Part shown: positions 1 to 13,868 of the stretch, piece after piece
Layout: the number at the start of each line of letters is the position of its first letter
How positions within the stretch are numbered: the first letter of the stretch is position 1
DNA from: Zerene cesonia
Taxonomy: Eukaryota > Arthropoda > Insecta > Lepidoptera > Pieridae
Length of the DNA: 64,000 nucleotides
Assembly (NCBI RefSeq): GCF_012273895.1
Contig: NC_052125.1
Coordinates: forward strand, 3,100,001 to 3,164,000
Direction of reading: 5' to 3'
The notes under the pieces: generated by a model
What the model saw: the letters and a program-made list of their open reading frames with translations, nothing else
Told to the model about the DNA's origin: nothing
Databases searched by the model: none
Position numbers and translations under genes: made by a program

Positions 1-473
1 TTTACTATTAAAATATAAAATCATGTTTTCGATATAGTGAATATAGGATAAAACTACTTTACATGTTCCATTTCTATAGATTGACGTCATAATTAGTATT
101 TACACAGGATTGTTATATGTACATGTATACCATCATTATATCTTATCCAAATAGCTTAAAGCCGTATTAAAACTATAACTTCCACATAACATTTTATATG
201 AGATAGTGTTTCCTGGCCGAATTACTACGCCAGTGAGTTCCAATTAACCCTGGTCATTAACGTAAGAGATCTTATATTTTATTGATCAAGTATGATCGCA
301 AAGACAAGAAATATGGAACAAACTCACACTCACTCAATCGACGAGCTCTCATAGTTAGATGCACAGAACTGATAAGAGGTTAGAAAAGAAATAGTTGCTG
401 TTTTGTTTCAGAATGATTATTGACGCTTTTCTCCCAATATTTAACTCCAACACATTTGTCAATCCCGACTGAA
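1..473. other. AT-rich non-coding sequence
   Basis: No gene or recognisable repeat is seen here. It lies just past the stop codon of the minus-strand gene at 474-1111, so part of it should be the 3' UTR of that gene. Confidence 0.4.
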
Positions 474-661
474 TCACAATGAACGCTCTACAATGCGCGA
501 CCGTTCGCTTATTACAAGATGGTTTTCATACATTGCAAGCAATATATAATTTTCAATCTGATTTCTCGACTGTGTCGTTCTGTCATATATAAAAATGCTC
601 ATATTGCGAGCTTTTTCAAATATGAGCGGTGCGCCTTCCTCGCCCACTGCTATGATCTGTT
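474..661 (-). other. Exon 2 (terminal) of the small membrane-protein gene
   Basis: It starts after a pyrimidine-containing CACAG acceptor with AA, which completes a GAA codon. It encodes QIIAVGEEGAPLIFEKAR and continues to a TGA at 474. The segment is GC-richer than its surroundings, as expected for coding sequence. Confidence 0.55.
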
Positions 662-1111
662 CTGTGGTTAGATAGTATATAGAAATACCACATAGAGTAA
701 CAAAGTCTATCAGATACCTAATCCCAAAGAAATACACCACAAAGCAAACAACAAATCCATACCAACTAGAACGATGACCACGAAAATGATCACCGCTGCA
801 TACATCAGCTGTTCCTTCACAGCTCCTGTCAAAGCTTCCTCCACCTGGCTGAGATCTGGCGGATTGTTCCGCAGATGCGTCTCCAGTTTCTTCGTCAGCA
901 ATTGTTTTACATACGCCATAAATACTTCTTTCTCGCCATCAGACATCGAGCTGAACTGCGTCATAATGCTGGTCAATCTCTCCTTGATTTCGCCCTGGGC
1001 ATTCTCTGAGGCCGCGAGGTTCTGTAGCAATGACATAACATCCACATTCTGCATGGATTCCGATAGCTTCTCTGTCACGAAGTTCTTGATATTCAATGGA
1101 TCGTCCGCCAT
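474..1111 (-). CDS. Small single-pass membrane protein, two exons (unrecognised)
   Basis: I read two exons, 763-1111 and 474-661, separated by a 101-bp intron with GTATGG at the donor and ACCACAG at the acceptor. The first exon ends in phase 1 and the second supplies the two missing bases, giving a 178-residue protein ending in VERSL. Start: MADDPLNIKNF, with the context CAAACATGG. Residues 1 to about 100 are hydrophilic and helical, rich in E, K, Q and L. A hydrophobic helix, AAVIIFVVIVLV, spans roughly 104-116. A basic and polar tail of about 60 residues follows. If the intron is retained, the frame stays open to a stop at 710 and gives a 133-residue tail-anchored form instead. I do not recognise the family. 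The design suggests an organelle or ER membrane protein with both ends hydrophilic, which is inference only. It resembles the exon at 4662-4890 in layout and intron phase. Confidence 0.65.
763..1111 (-). other. Exon 1 of the small membrane-protein gene
   Basis: Coding exon of 116 codons plus one base, from ATG at 1111 to the donor G|GTATGG. It holds the whole acidic helical domain and the membrane helix. Confidence 0.65.
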
Positions 1112-1741
1112 GTTTGATATCTACCGAGGAAGTGAATTAGTCAATATATAGTCTCCGAGTGATGTGAAGTGTAAGCTCTGGGGTGTCTGTTCATCACAGA
1201 TTTCCAACATGAATTGTCTGACTTTGCTAGGACAGCCTCTTATGCAAGTGACATTCGTGAGAGATTGTCCCACATAGAGGACAAAAGCTATTGGGTAATA
1301 GCACCTAGGCTACTATAATTGTCATCATTAAAGTATAATTACACATTCTATACATTTGTTTATACAAATACAGTGTCCCTTAATAGTAACGAGATGAGTT
1401 TTTGAAAATATAACAATAGAAAGCGAAAATACTATTCACAACAATTTTATTAATACTTACCACACTTTACAAACACACGCGCTACAATCAAAACCTAATC
1501 AAAGATTAATTAAATGTAATCAATTAATTGCTGCTACTAGATAATATTATTTGTCAAGATAAGAAATTTGTTAAGAAATAAAACAAATAATAATAGTTAT
1601 AAGATTGTGTAGACGAAGACGGTAAAGTTTTTTCTAACACGTGCTTCTTTAACTGCGTTCTTGTCGTGTCGGCATTATGTATTTGAGTCTCGAGCATTGG
1701 GGCATTGGAGGAAAAATTATAGTTCTGTCTAGTTTGGCCCT
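1112..1741. other. Upstream region of the 474-1111 gene, non-coding
   Basis: Nothing with clear coding or repeat signal from about 1112 to 1553. The 5' UTR and promoter of the minus-strand gene at 474-1111 must lie here. No TATA box is obvious. Confidence 0.35.
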
Positions 1742-4890
<3,149 letters not shown>

Positions 4891-4899
4891 TTTTGAATT

Positions 4900-5720
4900 T
4901 TATTTATTTTTTAATTCTTAAAAGAGTCCACGGCGTAATAAGGTTGGTATTATAATGACATGTTGATAATTGGGTTGGCTTAGTGTGGAGTGCAGAGTAT
5001 AAGATTTCGCGATTGATTATTTTTCAAATTGTTTAGTAAAGACTTCTTTAGCTTATTATTGACGTTTGATACCAATTCCACAGATAATACTATAGATAAA
5101 TTGATACTGGTCAATAACAATAAATTGCTTTATTTACTTTAATATCTAAAATGATATATTAGTAATATTTAATGTGAGGTTTTATTTTATAAACAGTGTG
5201 TCCAATCAAAATAAAATTATTATGATAGTAATAATGGTATCGCTACCTCTTATATTTTAGACCAGTATTAAAAAATATGTCAAAAGTAAGCCAACTGTTC
5301 AATTAAAATAAAATATTAAATACATATTCACATTTGCATTTTAGAAATTCATTTTGAATATACGACTTTGAAAATTAAATAGCCATCAACGGTTAAAGTT
5401 GTAGATGTACAATAATAATATAATGCCATTGACTATAGAGTTTGTTTATACTTGCTTAGCTCAGGAAGTACCATTTCAAAAATTCTTTTACTATTGGATC
5501 TAGTTTATCTAGATCCTTTTTTTTAGCGGTACTGTGGAACACGTCATTATTACACTTTTTTGCTATTATTTTTTTATTATTATTAATTCATCTGTGTTTT
5601 GCGTTTCGTGTCACATTGTCTCCAAATAAACGTATTTTCTTTCTTTCTATCTTTGATTTGTACATGACTCCTAAGAGCTTTAGGCTATTGTAGTGTATTA
5701 CCATAAGTTAGTATATAAAA
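4900..5720. other. AT-rich intergenic sequence
   Basis: Upstream of the start exon at 4662-4890, so it holds that gene's promoter. No clear core promoter motif or gene seen. Confidence 0.35.
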
Positions 5721-5723
5721 GTA

Positions 5724-5993
5724 CTAGCTGCGCCCCACGGTTTCACCCACGTAAGTCCGTATCCCGTAGACATATCGGGATAAAAAGTTGCCTGCGAAAG
5801 TTTGTAAGGAAGTGTGTGTGTTTGTTGCTCTTTCACGCAAAAACTACTAAACCGATTGCAATGAAATTTGTTACGTAAACAGCTGGATAACTGAAATAAC
5901 ATAAAGACAATTTTTTATCCCGATATTCCTACGGGATACGGAGTTACGCGGGTGAAACCGCGGAGTGCAGCTAGTTTATAATATTAGTAGGAT
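5724..5993. mobile_element. Family A foldback composite
   Basis: The left half is a family A 3' end in reverse (ACTAGCTGCGCCCC to AAAAAGTTGCCT). It is joined to a forward copy beginning GCGAAAGTTTG and ending GCAGCTAG. The tail TTATAATATTAGTAGGAT then follows. Both outer ends are therefore family A 3' ends in inverted orientation. Confidence 0.65.
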
Positions 5994-6159
5994 TCTAAGT
6001 AACAGATAATGGATCATATCTCATCTGCTTAAAGAATTAGAAAAAAAGCCTGCATGAATAAGTACTTACTCCATAAATTGTTCAAATATTTAAAAATTGC
6101 AAATGCTTTTTAGCTAATAATCATATCATTTGAACTGTGTTTTTAATGTCTTCGTCAGC

Positions 6160-6570
6160 ATTGGAGCTAGAAGGTTGCCTAACGGTAAGCGCTACCACCC
6201 ATGAACATCTCTATTTCGTAATATTATAATAAAGGATTTATTATTAAAGTCTTTTTATTTGCAGACCTTAATAATAAATCCAAATTTCACTTATTATATA
6301 AAAGAGTGACAAGATCTACCCTATTTGGTAAAAGCCGCCACCATTTTCTCCATAACTATCTTCTTGCCCGACTCTGCCCAGTCATTTCCTGCTATGTCAT
6401 GGGCCTTCCAAAATGCCTTCGTCATTGTGTCATTAATTCTTTTTGTTACTCACTTCTTTTTCTTGTTTGCAGACTTTATGTTCCAATAAATTGCTTATAA
6501 ATGTAAAGGAATGGTGAAAGGAGTCAAGAAAAGGACTGGGAGGGGTGAGGAAAAGGATACTGACCATATC
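6160..6570 (+). mobile_element. Decayed Metulj-like SINE
   Basis: It begins with TTGGAGCTAGAAGGTTGCC and GTAAGCGCTACCACC, as in the better copy at 23360. The GAAAAGGACTGGGAGGGG block appears only at 6525-6550. About 290 bp of unrelated sequence lie between, so this may be one interrupted copy or two fragments. Confidence 0.4.
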
Positions 6571-6579
6571 GGGTAACTG

Positions 6580-7600
6580 AACATAATCTTAAATCTAACC
6601 AACTATGTATGTTTAAATATGGAAAACATGCATTCACATTATGCCCATTCTCTTTTATATGACTAGATGGAGAGATCATTGGTGAGACGAATTAATAGTT
6701 ATATATAAAGAGGGATCCTTTCCCATTGCTAGCTTGGGCTGTTCTTTGATATATCCTTTATGCTTTGTTAAAAGTATGTGATATGAAGGCAGGTCTTCAG
6801 TTTGGTTTAGGTAATTGTGATGCTTGACGTGATATGGTAAATCATATAGACATTGGAGGATTTACAAAATTAACAAACAATTAATTCTAAATTAATTTAT
6901 GTTTCTCGGCTTTTGCCAAGATTAAAATATTTAACGAAAGCAGTAATTTTATTTTTGTTTCTTTTTTTATGTGTATTATCTTTCTTCTTTTTACAATATT
7001 TCTGTCCTATATATTTTTTTATCTGCTAATTGTAGCATGTAAAAGCTAGTTATTAATTCATTTTTTTTTTCAAGTTGTAAGAACATAAAGGTCCATAAAC
7101 TAATATTCTTTTGTTTAAAAATGCTTGGGTTAATAGGTCATGGCCTCTGTAACATCTGGACCCTGGATGATTATCCTTTTTTCTTTTTCTAATTAATTTC
7201 TAATGAATGCATTATCTTGTATTATTTTATTGCATATATACACTTATGTAATGATTTATCTTTACCTAAAACTGTTGAGTTCAATCAAGAAACACAAAAA
7301 CAAATGAATTTATCACCTATTTTATAATACCATATGCAAGAAAAGAGTAAGTAGGTAGATTATGCCAACAATAATGATTGTAACTATAATTCGCTTGCCA
7401 AACTATATTTTGTACATAATTCAGGTGCTTAGCATGCCTTTAATGAATTAGATATTTCAAAATTAAAATTACTAATAAATCAATAATATTACAAACATGA
7501 GAACTCACATAATTATTTCGTCATAAGTACAATACAGCGGTTGAAAAAAAATAATTTAAATTTTCAAACCTATAGGGACAGCTGGCGCTAAAATTTTACC
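6580..7600. other. AT-rich intergenic sequence
   Basis: No gene or repeat recognised. It contains long T runs and short direct repeats only. Confidence 0.35.
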
Positions 7601-7679
7601 GTATTTTATTGCAATGAACGTCACAGTACACTTTAAATATATTTTTATAAAGCCTTAATAAATGCTCAACATTATCTAC

Positions 7680-7776
7680 CTGATAAACCAACAACAACGA
7701 TGCCTGGAACGATGAAAACTGAGTTGGAGAATGCATGTTCCAGCGGTCCATCTTGACCACCGCTTAAGTCCACCAT
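7680..7776 (-). CDS. Candidate start exon of a short membrane protein
   Basis: ATG at 7776 (AAATATGGTGG), 32 codons plus one base, ending at a donor G|GTAGAT in phase 1. It encodes MVDLSGGQDGPLEHAFSNS and a hydrophobic segment, VFIVPGIVVVGLS. Without splicing, the frame stops two codons later, giving a 34-residue peptide. It is GC-richer than the flanks. The exon end at a hydrophobic helix in phase 1 matches the exons ending at 763 and 4662, so it could be a third gene of the kind or an alternative first exon. No partner exon was found close by. Confidence 0.4.
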
Positions 7777-7779
7777 ATT

Positions 7780-8530
7780 TAAATAATACTGCACAGTTAC
7801 ACAAAATACTGGCACAGTTCAACACAATTACTAATTCAGATCATGACGGAGATCGTTTGTTTTATATTAGTTAATTTTCCACTGGAAAACAGCGAAAAAT
7901 CTGTTGCTTCGCATAGCAAGATTTTGACATTTCGCGAAAATTGAAAACTGTACTTTTTTAAATGTATGAATGCGTGGTTTTTGGGAACTTGTTAACAGTC
8001 CGGCATGACATTATGTTCTTTGGCATCATTAGTGCTTAAGATTTTATTAAATTTAATTTATTGTCATTACATAATAATATATAACGATTGTTTATACTGT
8101 GTAGCATCTGAACATATGACAACATTCTTTTAAAGGTTTGATTAACTGGTTTGGCAACTGTTTAGCCAATAACAGGGTAAATAATTACCGATTGCTTTTT
8201 TTAATCGCGTTTCATCGTTTTCTCGGCAATTCCAAGCCAACCACGGTGCAAACTACCTCCTATACGGAGAAATTACCATTATATCATACGGTAAACGGCT
8301 TAAATTTTTTCCTTTTCCATCATTTTCGGAGTAAATGATATCCTACCTTATTTCATGAACGTAATTTTAAATGACGACATGCCATATACTATTAAATAAA
8401 CAAGGTGTTATAGTCGATTCTAAACTAATTTTATCATTATTTCAACAACCCGGAATAAGACTAAATCAAACAGTAATCATAGTGTATTCGAGACATATGA
8501 TTTAAAGGAATGCTTAAAGACCATTATTTA
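7780..8530. other. AT-rich intergenic sequence
   Basis: No gene or repeat recognised. It should contain the promoter for the candidate exon at 7680-7776. Confidence 0.3.
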
Positions 8531-8533
8531 TCT

Positions 8534-9066
8534 ACTAGCTGCACCCGGCAAACGCTGTTCTGCCTTACTCTGATCATTTAGGGGGATGAAAAATAGATGT
8601 TGGCCGATTCTCATAGATTCCGGATAAGCACAAAGAATTTCATCAAAATTGATCAAGCCGTTTCGGAGGAGTATGGCAACGAAAACTGTGACACGAGAAT
8701 TTTATATATTAGACTAGCTGACCCGGCAAACACTGTTCTGCCTTACTCTTATCCTTTAGGGGTATGAAAAATAGATGTTGGCCGATTCTCACACATACCC
8801 AACATGCACACAAAATTTCATAAGAATCGGTCCAGCCGTTTCGGAGGAGTTTGGCAACGAAAACTGTGACACGAGAATTTTATATATTAGACTAGCTGAC
8901 CCGGCAAACGCTGTTTTGCCTTACTCTTATCATTTAGAGGCATAAAAAATAGATGTTGGCCGATTCTCAGACATACTCAATATGCACACAAAATATCATA
9001 AGAATCGGTCAAGCCGTTTCGGAGGAGTATGGCAACGAAAACTGTGACACGAGAATTTTATATATT
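8534..9066 (-). mobile_element. Tandem triple of Helitron-like family C
   Basis: Three head-to-tail copies start at 8534, 8713 and 8891, with a period of 178-179 bp. On the minus strand each begins TCTAATATATAAAATTCTCG and ends with a GGCAAA/TTTGCC stem (6-nt loop), GGGTCAG and CTAG. Internal junctions read CTAG directly followed by TCTAATATA. The outer flanks are A on the 5' side and T on the 3' side, so the array is one insertion between A and T. Single copies are at 47693 and 63110. Confidence 0.75.
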
Positions 9067-9224
9067 AAGATTTAGTTATGTATATGGTATAGTATATATT
9101 TTTTTATATATTTTACATTTATAGTGTGTAACATATATATATATATAAAGACAAAAAAAATTAATAATAAATAAATTTATAATAAAAATAATAATTAAAT
9201 TTTTGTCTTTACTAATTTTCCAAT

Positions 9225-9418
9225 AAACTGCCTGCCTACGTGCGTTGCATTGTACGTTGCTAAAAATATATTGTCCTTTACCCAACGGTTGCCTGGTAGA
9301 GATGGCTTTTAGCCATAAGGCCGCCCTTTGCATACCAGTTTTTGTTAAATTTTATTTCTTTTTTATATTTTGTAAGTGTGTGCAATAAAGAATAAATAAA
9401 TAAATAAATAAATAAATA
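9225..9418 (+). mobile_element. LINE 3' tail (type F)
   Basis: Reads CCAACGGTTGCCTGGTAGAG, then CATAAGGCCGCCC, TGTGCAATAAAG and (AATA)n. A polyadenylation signal beside a tetranucleotide tail is typical of a LINE 3' end. The body is absent. Confidence 0.7.
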
Positions 9419-9493
9419 CTAAGAGTTTTTACACTGCTGATAGGGAACTGTATCAATTATTTATTATATTAATAAATATACAATAATAATAAC

Positions 9494-9540
9494 AAGCGGT
9501 CCGCCCCGGCTTCGCCCGTGGTACTTATATAGCATTAAGG
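9494..9540 (-). mobile_element. Helitron-like family B, 3' end only
   Basis: Only GCGGTCCGCCCCGGCTTCG and GTGGTACTTATATAGC of family B remain. The rest is replaced by unrelated sequence. Confidence 0.5.
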
Positions 9541-9719
9541 TTAAATGAAACACAAAGATATAAACATAAATTTTATTATCTAAAATACACAATTATGTAT
9601 ATCTTTTGGCCTTAATACAAAATTAGTGTACAATACTAATATAATTAACTATTGTGACAGGGATACAACAGTTATAAACCAATATACAAATAATATCATT
9701 ATTTAAAAAGCATAGATCG

Positions 9720-9746
9720 ATGAATGAATGAATGAACGAATGAGGC
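9720..9746. repeat. (GAAT)n microsatellite
   Basis: Short run of TGAA units with a few substitutions. Confidence 0.7.
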
Positions 9747-9759
9747 TGCAAGGTCATCA

Positions 9760-10542
9760 AAAAATGACAGTTTATTTACAATATTTTTTTAGACAACGCT
9801 GTTATAATTCACGACTTAATCTTACAATTTATAAACGTTAAATAATATAGGAAATATTTCAGGATACGAGGAAAGTCACAATTAATAAAAATAATATGCT
9901 CGTTAATTTTGTTTTTTTTTTGGTATCGTTGTCATGTATTCGCAGCCTGAGATTGCAGCTTTAAATGACAAATTTAATTTCGCAAAATAACTCCACATCA
10001 AGTTATAAAAATAGGAGTTTAATAATTCATCTTGTATATAAACGTTAGTAAAACTGACTTGAAGTTCCTCAATTTGCAAAGAATTATCACAGAATGTTAC
10101 GACGAACTTCAAATCCTCAATGGTTAAAATTTTGGTCCCTAAATTACATTAAAATAAATCTACCAAAATACATTTTTACTTAAAAATCTACTGGAGAAAT
10201 AATTATATAAGTTCTTATTGTCTTCATAAGGCACGTTGGAATGTTTGAGCGCGCTTTGTATATTTCATCTTATTTTATGTATAAATAGCGTTCAACACAT
10301 TACTGGTTATAGAGATTCTAGGAATACAATTTTAATATATTTTCTACTTTTCGAAAATTACCTATTATCACGGAGAATTTGTAACCAATAACATGGCAAC
10401 ATTATATCGTCGTCACAATCTACACAATGCTTAAATCTACTTCGATAATTCATAATGTCTTACAATATTTTGCATTAAACTATGTTGTGTGAATTGTTAC
10501 AAGGATTCTCAATAAATTTTAACTACATTTTTTTATTTACTT
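9760..10542 (-). other. Probable 3' UTR of ced-6
   Basis: Lies directly after the ced-6 stop codon. Minus-strand AATAAA signals occur at 10532-10537, only five bases past the stop, and at 9771-9776. The second is the more usual distance, but which is used cannot be told. Confidence 0.4.
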
Positions 10543-10620
10543 TCAGTTTTTCTTGATGGGATCCAGGTTGTCTATTGAAAAATCATCGTTTCCAAAGCTG
10601 ATCCCTCTGCTGAATCCGTC
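10543..10620 (-). other. ced-6: ced-6 terminal coding exon 11
   Basis: DGFSRGISFGNDDFSIDN to DPIKKN and TGA at 10543. Acceptor TTTATTCCAG. The acidic FSIDNLDP ending is typical of insect Ced-6. Confidence 0.93.
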
Positions 10621-13600
10621 CTGGAATAAAATAAACAATATTTTATTAATACTGCGATGTGAACATAACATCAACATTATTTAATTTTTACTTTAACTCA
10701 CCAAGTAACTAGCTGTTAAAATAAAAAGAGTCACATTGAATAAAATCGTACAAATAATGGAGACGGAATGGTATTTTATTATCGAATTGCAATCTCTGGG
10801 TTCTATCGCTCTTAAGTTTATATTACAAATAATAACAAAGATGTAAATACGTATTTTGAAAACCTTGATTAGAAACAAGTCAAATAAAAAATAAATATTA
10901 CTTTTATTTATCATATAGATGATATTGAAATATTCACTAACCTTCATCTCGGATATGGTTTTATCTAAGAACCCGTTGAAGCTACTGTCCAATTCCACTG
11001 TTGGTTTCTCACTCAAATTCCCAAATCCGTTAAAATTATTCCCGAAACCGTTGCCAAAAATGTTGCCAGCCTTCTGCGTCTCAAACGGATCGTATCCAGT
11101 CAAGCCATTCGTGAACGATGAGTTGGAGTTGAAGACCGACGTTTGTAGGTTAAAGTCCCGGATGTCATAGTTCGGTTTATTAGATTGGTTTGTTGGGAAT
11201 GACTGGTTTTGTGGTTGGATTTGGTTCGGAATCGAGAACGGCGTTGAACCAAACAGATCGTTCCCGTTCATGGGAACGCTTTGAGTCTGTTGTTGGGTTT
11301 GCGTTTGACGTTTCGACGCTTTTGGCGGTGGAGCCACTGGAAGGAATATCTTTGTTGTAAATGGATTATAATAAATTGTTATGAATGCTAATATTACTGG
11401 AAATACAAATGTACGTAATTATATTTTTACTTTTTATTTATTTGCTTTATTCGTCTTAACATACTTATGATCCTTTATAAGAGAGGGCAAGAGGAATGAA
11501 AACTTGTCAATGGTTTTGCAGTTCACTATTTAATAATAGTACAGTAAGTTGTTCAAAGACTTGATATCTATTTATTTATCTATCCTTCTTGTCTTTGGAT
11601 TGTTGATTAAAGGCTGTACCGATTGATATGCAACATTTTTTCGATTAATGGAAGAATAATACGTTTTTATATGTATACTAGCTGCGCTCCGCAGTTTCAT
11701 CCGTGTAAGTCTGTATCCTATCTGTATGTATATATAGGGATAAAAAATTGCCTATATATTATTCCAGTTGTCTAACTGTCTACGTATAAATTTTATTGCA
11801 ATCGGTTCAGAAGTTTTTGCGTTAAAGAGCAACAAACACACACACACACATTTCACACACAAACTTTCGCATTTATAATATTAGTAGGAAGTAGGATAGT
11901 AGGATAGCTTTATATATTATAATTATATACTTACGTAGCGGGGGTGCCGGAGTCGATGGGCTATCAACCGAAGAGTTGAAGCGGCTCATCGGCTCCGACT
12001 CATAAGCTCTTGGATCGAATTCTAGAATAATCAAAATAACATGAAACAAGATGTGTATATAATAAAAAACTGCTATAAAAATTCAATGAATATTATTTGG
12101 TTCATAATATGGTTTTCATTTGATTGTATTTCTTTTTTTTTTTATTTATATTTTTTATAACATTGATATTTCATTGTTAAGAATTTTTGATCTGTTAATA
12201 AAATAAATAATATCAATCTAAATAAACGGCTGATTACATGATTTATACAAAGGAAGTAAGTAAGAAAAGATAATGAAATAGATAGCTATTGAGTTAAGTT
12301 TATGAACAAGATATTTTTCGAAAATAGTAAAGGGATATAATATAGAATTTTCGCATTTAGAAATTAAAAGTTTTTTAACTGATTTTAAACGCGATTTATT
12401 CATTACATTATTTATTAGTTTCGACTACAGCGAGCGTGGTCACGGTACACGGCCACGAATAAATCGCGTTTAATATCCGTTAAAAAGTCTCAAATTTCTA
12501 AAGGAGTATATATTTATTAACATACCGCTATCGGAGTCTGAATTCATCAGCAATCCCTCTAGTTTGGTGCCTACCGCGGGGTTCTTGTTCGAAGACAAGT
12601 CACCCAGGAGTTTTCTGTGATAATAAAACAATTATAAACTGTTACTGTGATAATTAAAAAATAAATTACCTACATAAGAAAATAAAAATAGAAACCACTA
12701 GGCTTGAAGATTCTCACTACATAAAAGTGAAGTCCCGTGTCCCCTACTGGGGTTATGGGGCAGATGATATACATCTGTTTCACTGATCGATTTTTTTATG
12801 GACAAGTAGGTGATCAGCCTTCTGTGTCATGCCAGACCGAGACATTTTTTTTTTCTTGTGCGTCCCCACCGGGAATCGAAGCCAGGACCTCTCGGTTCTA
12901 CGCTCACGCGTTAACCACTGTACCAAGGAGGCGGTCACTCTCAGACACTCTCACTCTCAGGTCACTACATAACTAAGTATAAAATTTACAACCAATTAAA
13001 TATTAAAGACTTTTTAGCTATTTAAAATTACCATCAGTATGCAGCACAAAAATATACTTGTCATTAATGTACGTAACAGACTTCTTTAGACTCTATTTTG
13101 ATCCGCTTTGAACGGCCAGATTTATTTCAAATAATTTCATGAATGAAGCGTGTTTTTTCAACCGACTCCAAAAAAGGAGGTTATCAATTCGACAGATTTT
13201 TTTTATTTTGTTACCTTTTAACATTGGAAAACTCGTGCCTTCTGTATGGTCTCGTTTAAGTTTATTTATTTTATTCATTTATTTATTGTATATACAAACA
13301 ATACAAAATATATCATAATAATTGTGACAAATGATTTTGTATACAATTGGCGGCCTTATGGCTATAAACCATTTCTTCCAGGCAACCGACGGATAAAGGA
13401 TAAATACACAGTAAAAGTATGGGTCAAAATTGTTCTATATAATCAATACATAGACACATACTGGTTTGGTCTGGTTCTGAGTATTTGAAGACGAAGATTT
13501 TTTTTTATTTTTTTATTTTTTGAGACTATATTCACTTTGTCGATTGGCTAATTATACATACCCAGTTCTGTTATTGTGCGTGGGCGGAGGCGTTGATAGC

Positions 13601-13836
13601 AGCAAGTTGTTATCGTTACTCGAATTGTACGTATCTGTTGAGTTGTTTGACATCGCGTCCATACCTGTAATATGACATTAAAACACGCAATGTTTTTATA
13701 ATTATGTAATAGTGTGTTGTACATACAAGAATCAAAAGTTCGACGACATGCGACATCTGCCCTTGGCCAAGGTAGTGGATTATGGCCTGAACTCTCATAG
13801 GAAGCCTGCGTCCCAGCAGTGGGAACATATATGGGT

Positions 13837-13868
<32 letters not shown>

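Noticed and set aside
8534..9066. CRISPR-like regular repeats
   Set aside because: The 178-bp units are contiguous with no spacers, in a eukaryotic genome. They are tandem Helitron-like copies.
10693..10941. Continuation of ced-6 exon 10 past the GTTAGT donor
   Set aside because: The extension is I/F/L/N-rich. Splicing to 10620 restores the expected Ced-6 C-terminus in phase.
12737..12976. 79-codon plus-strand frame in a ced-6 intron
   Set aside because: It is read through a SINE-1 copy with target duplications.
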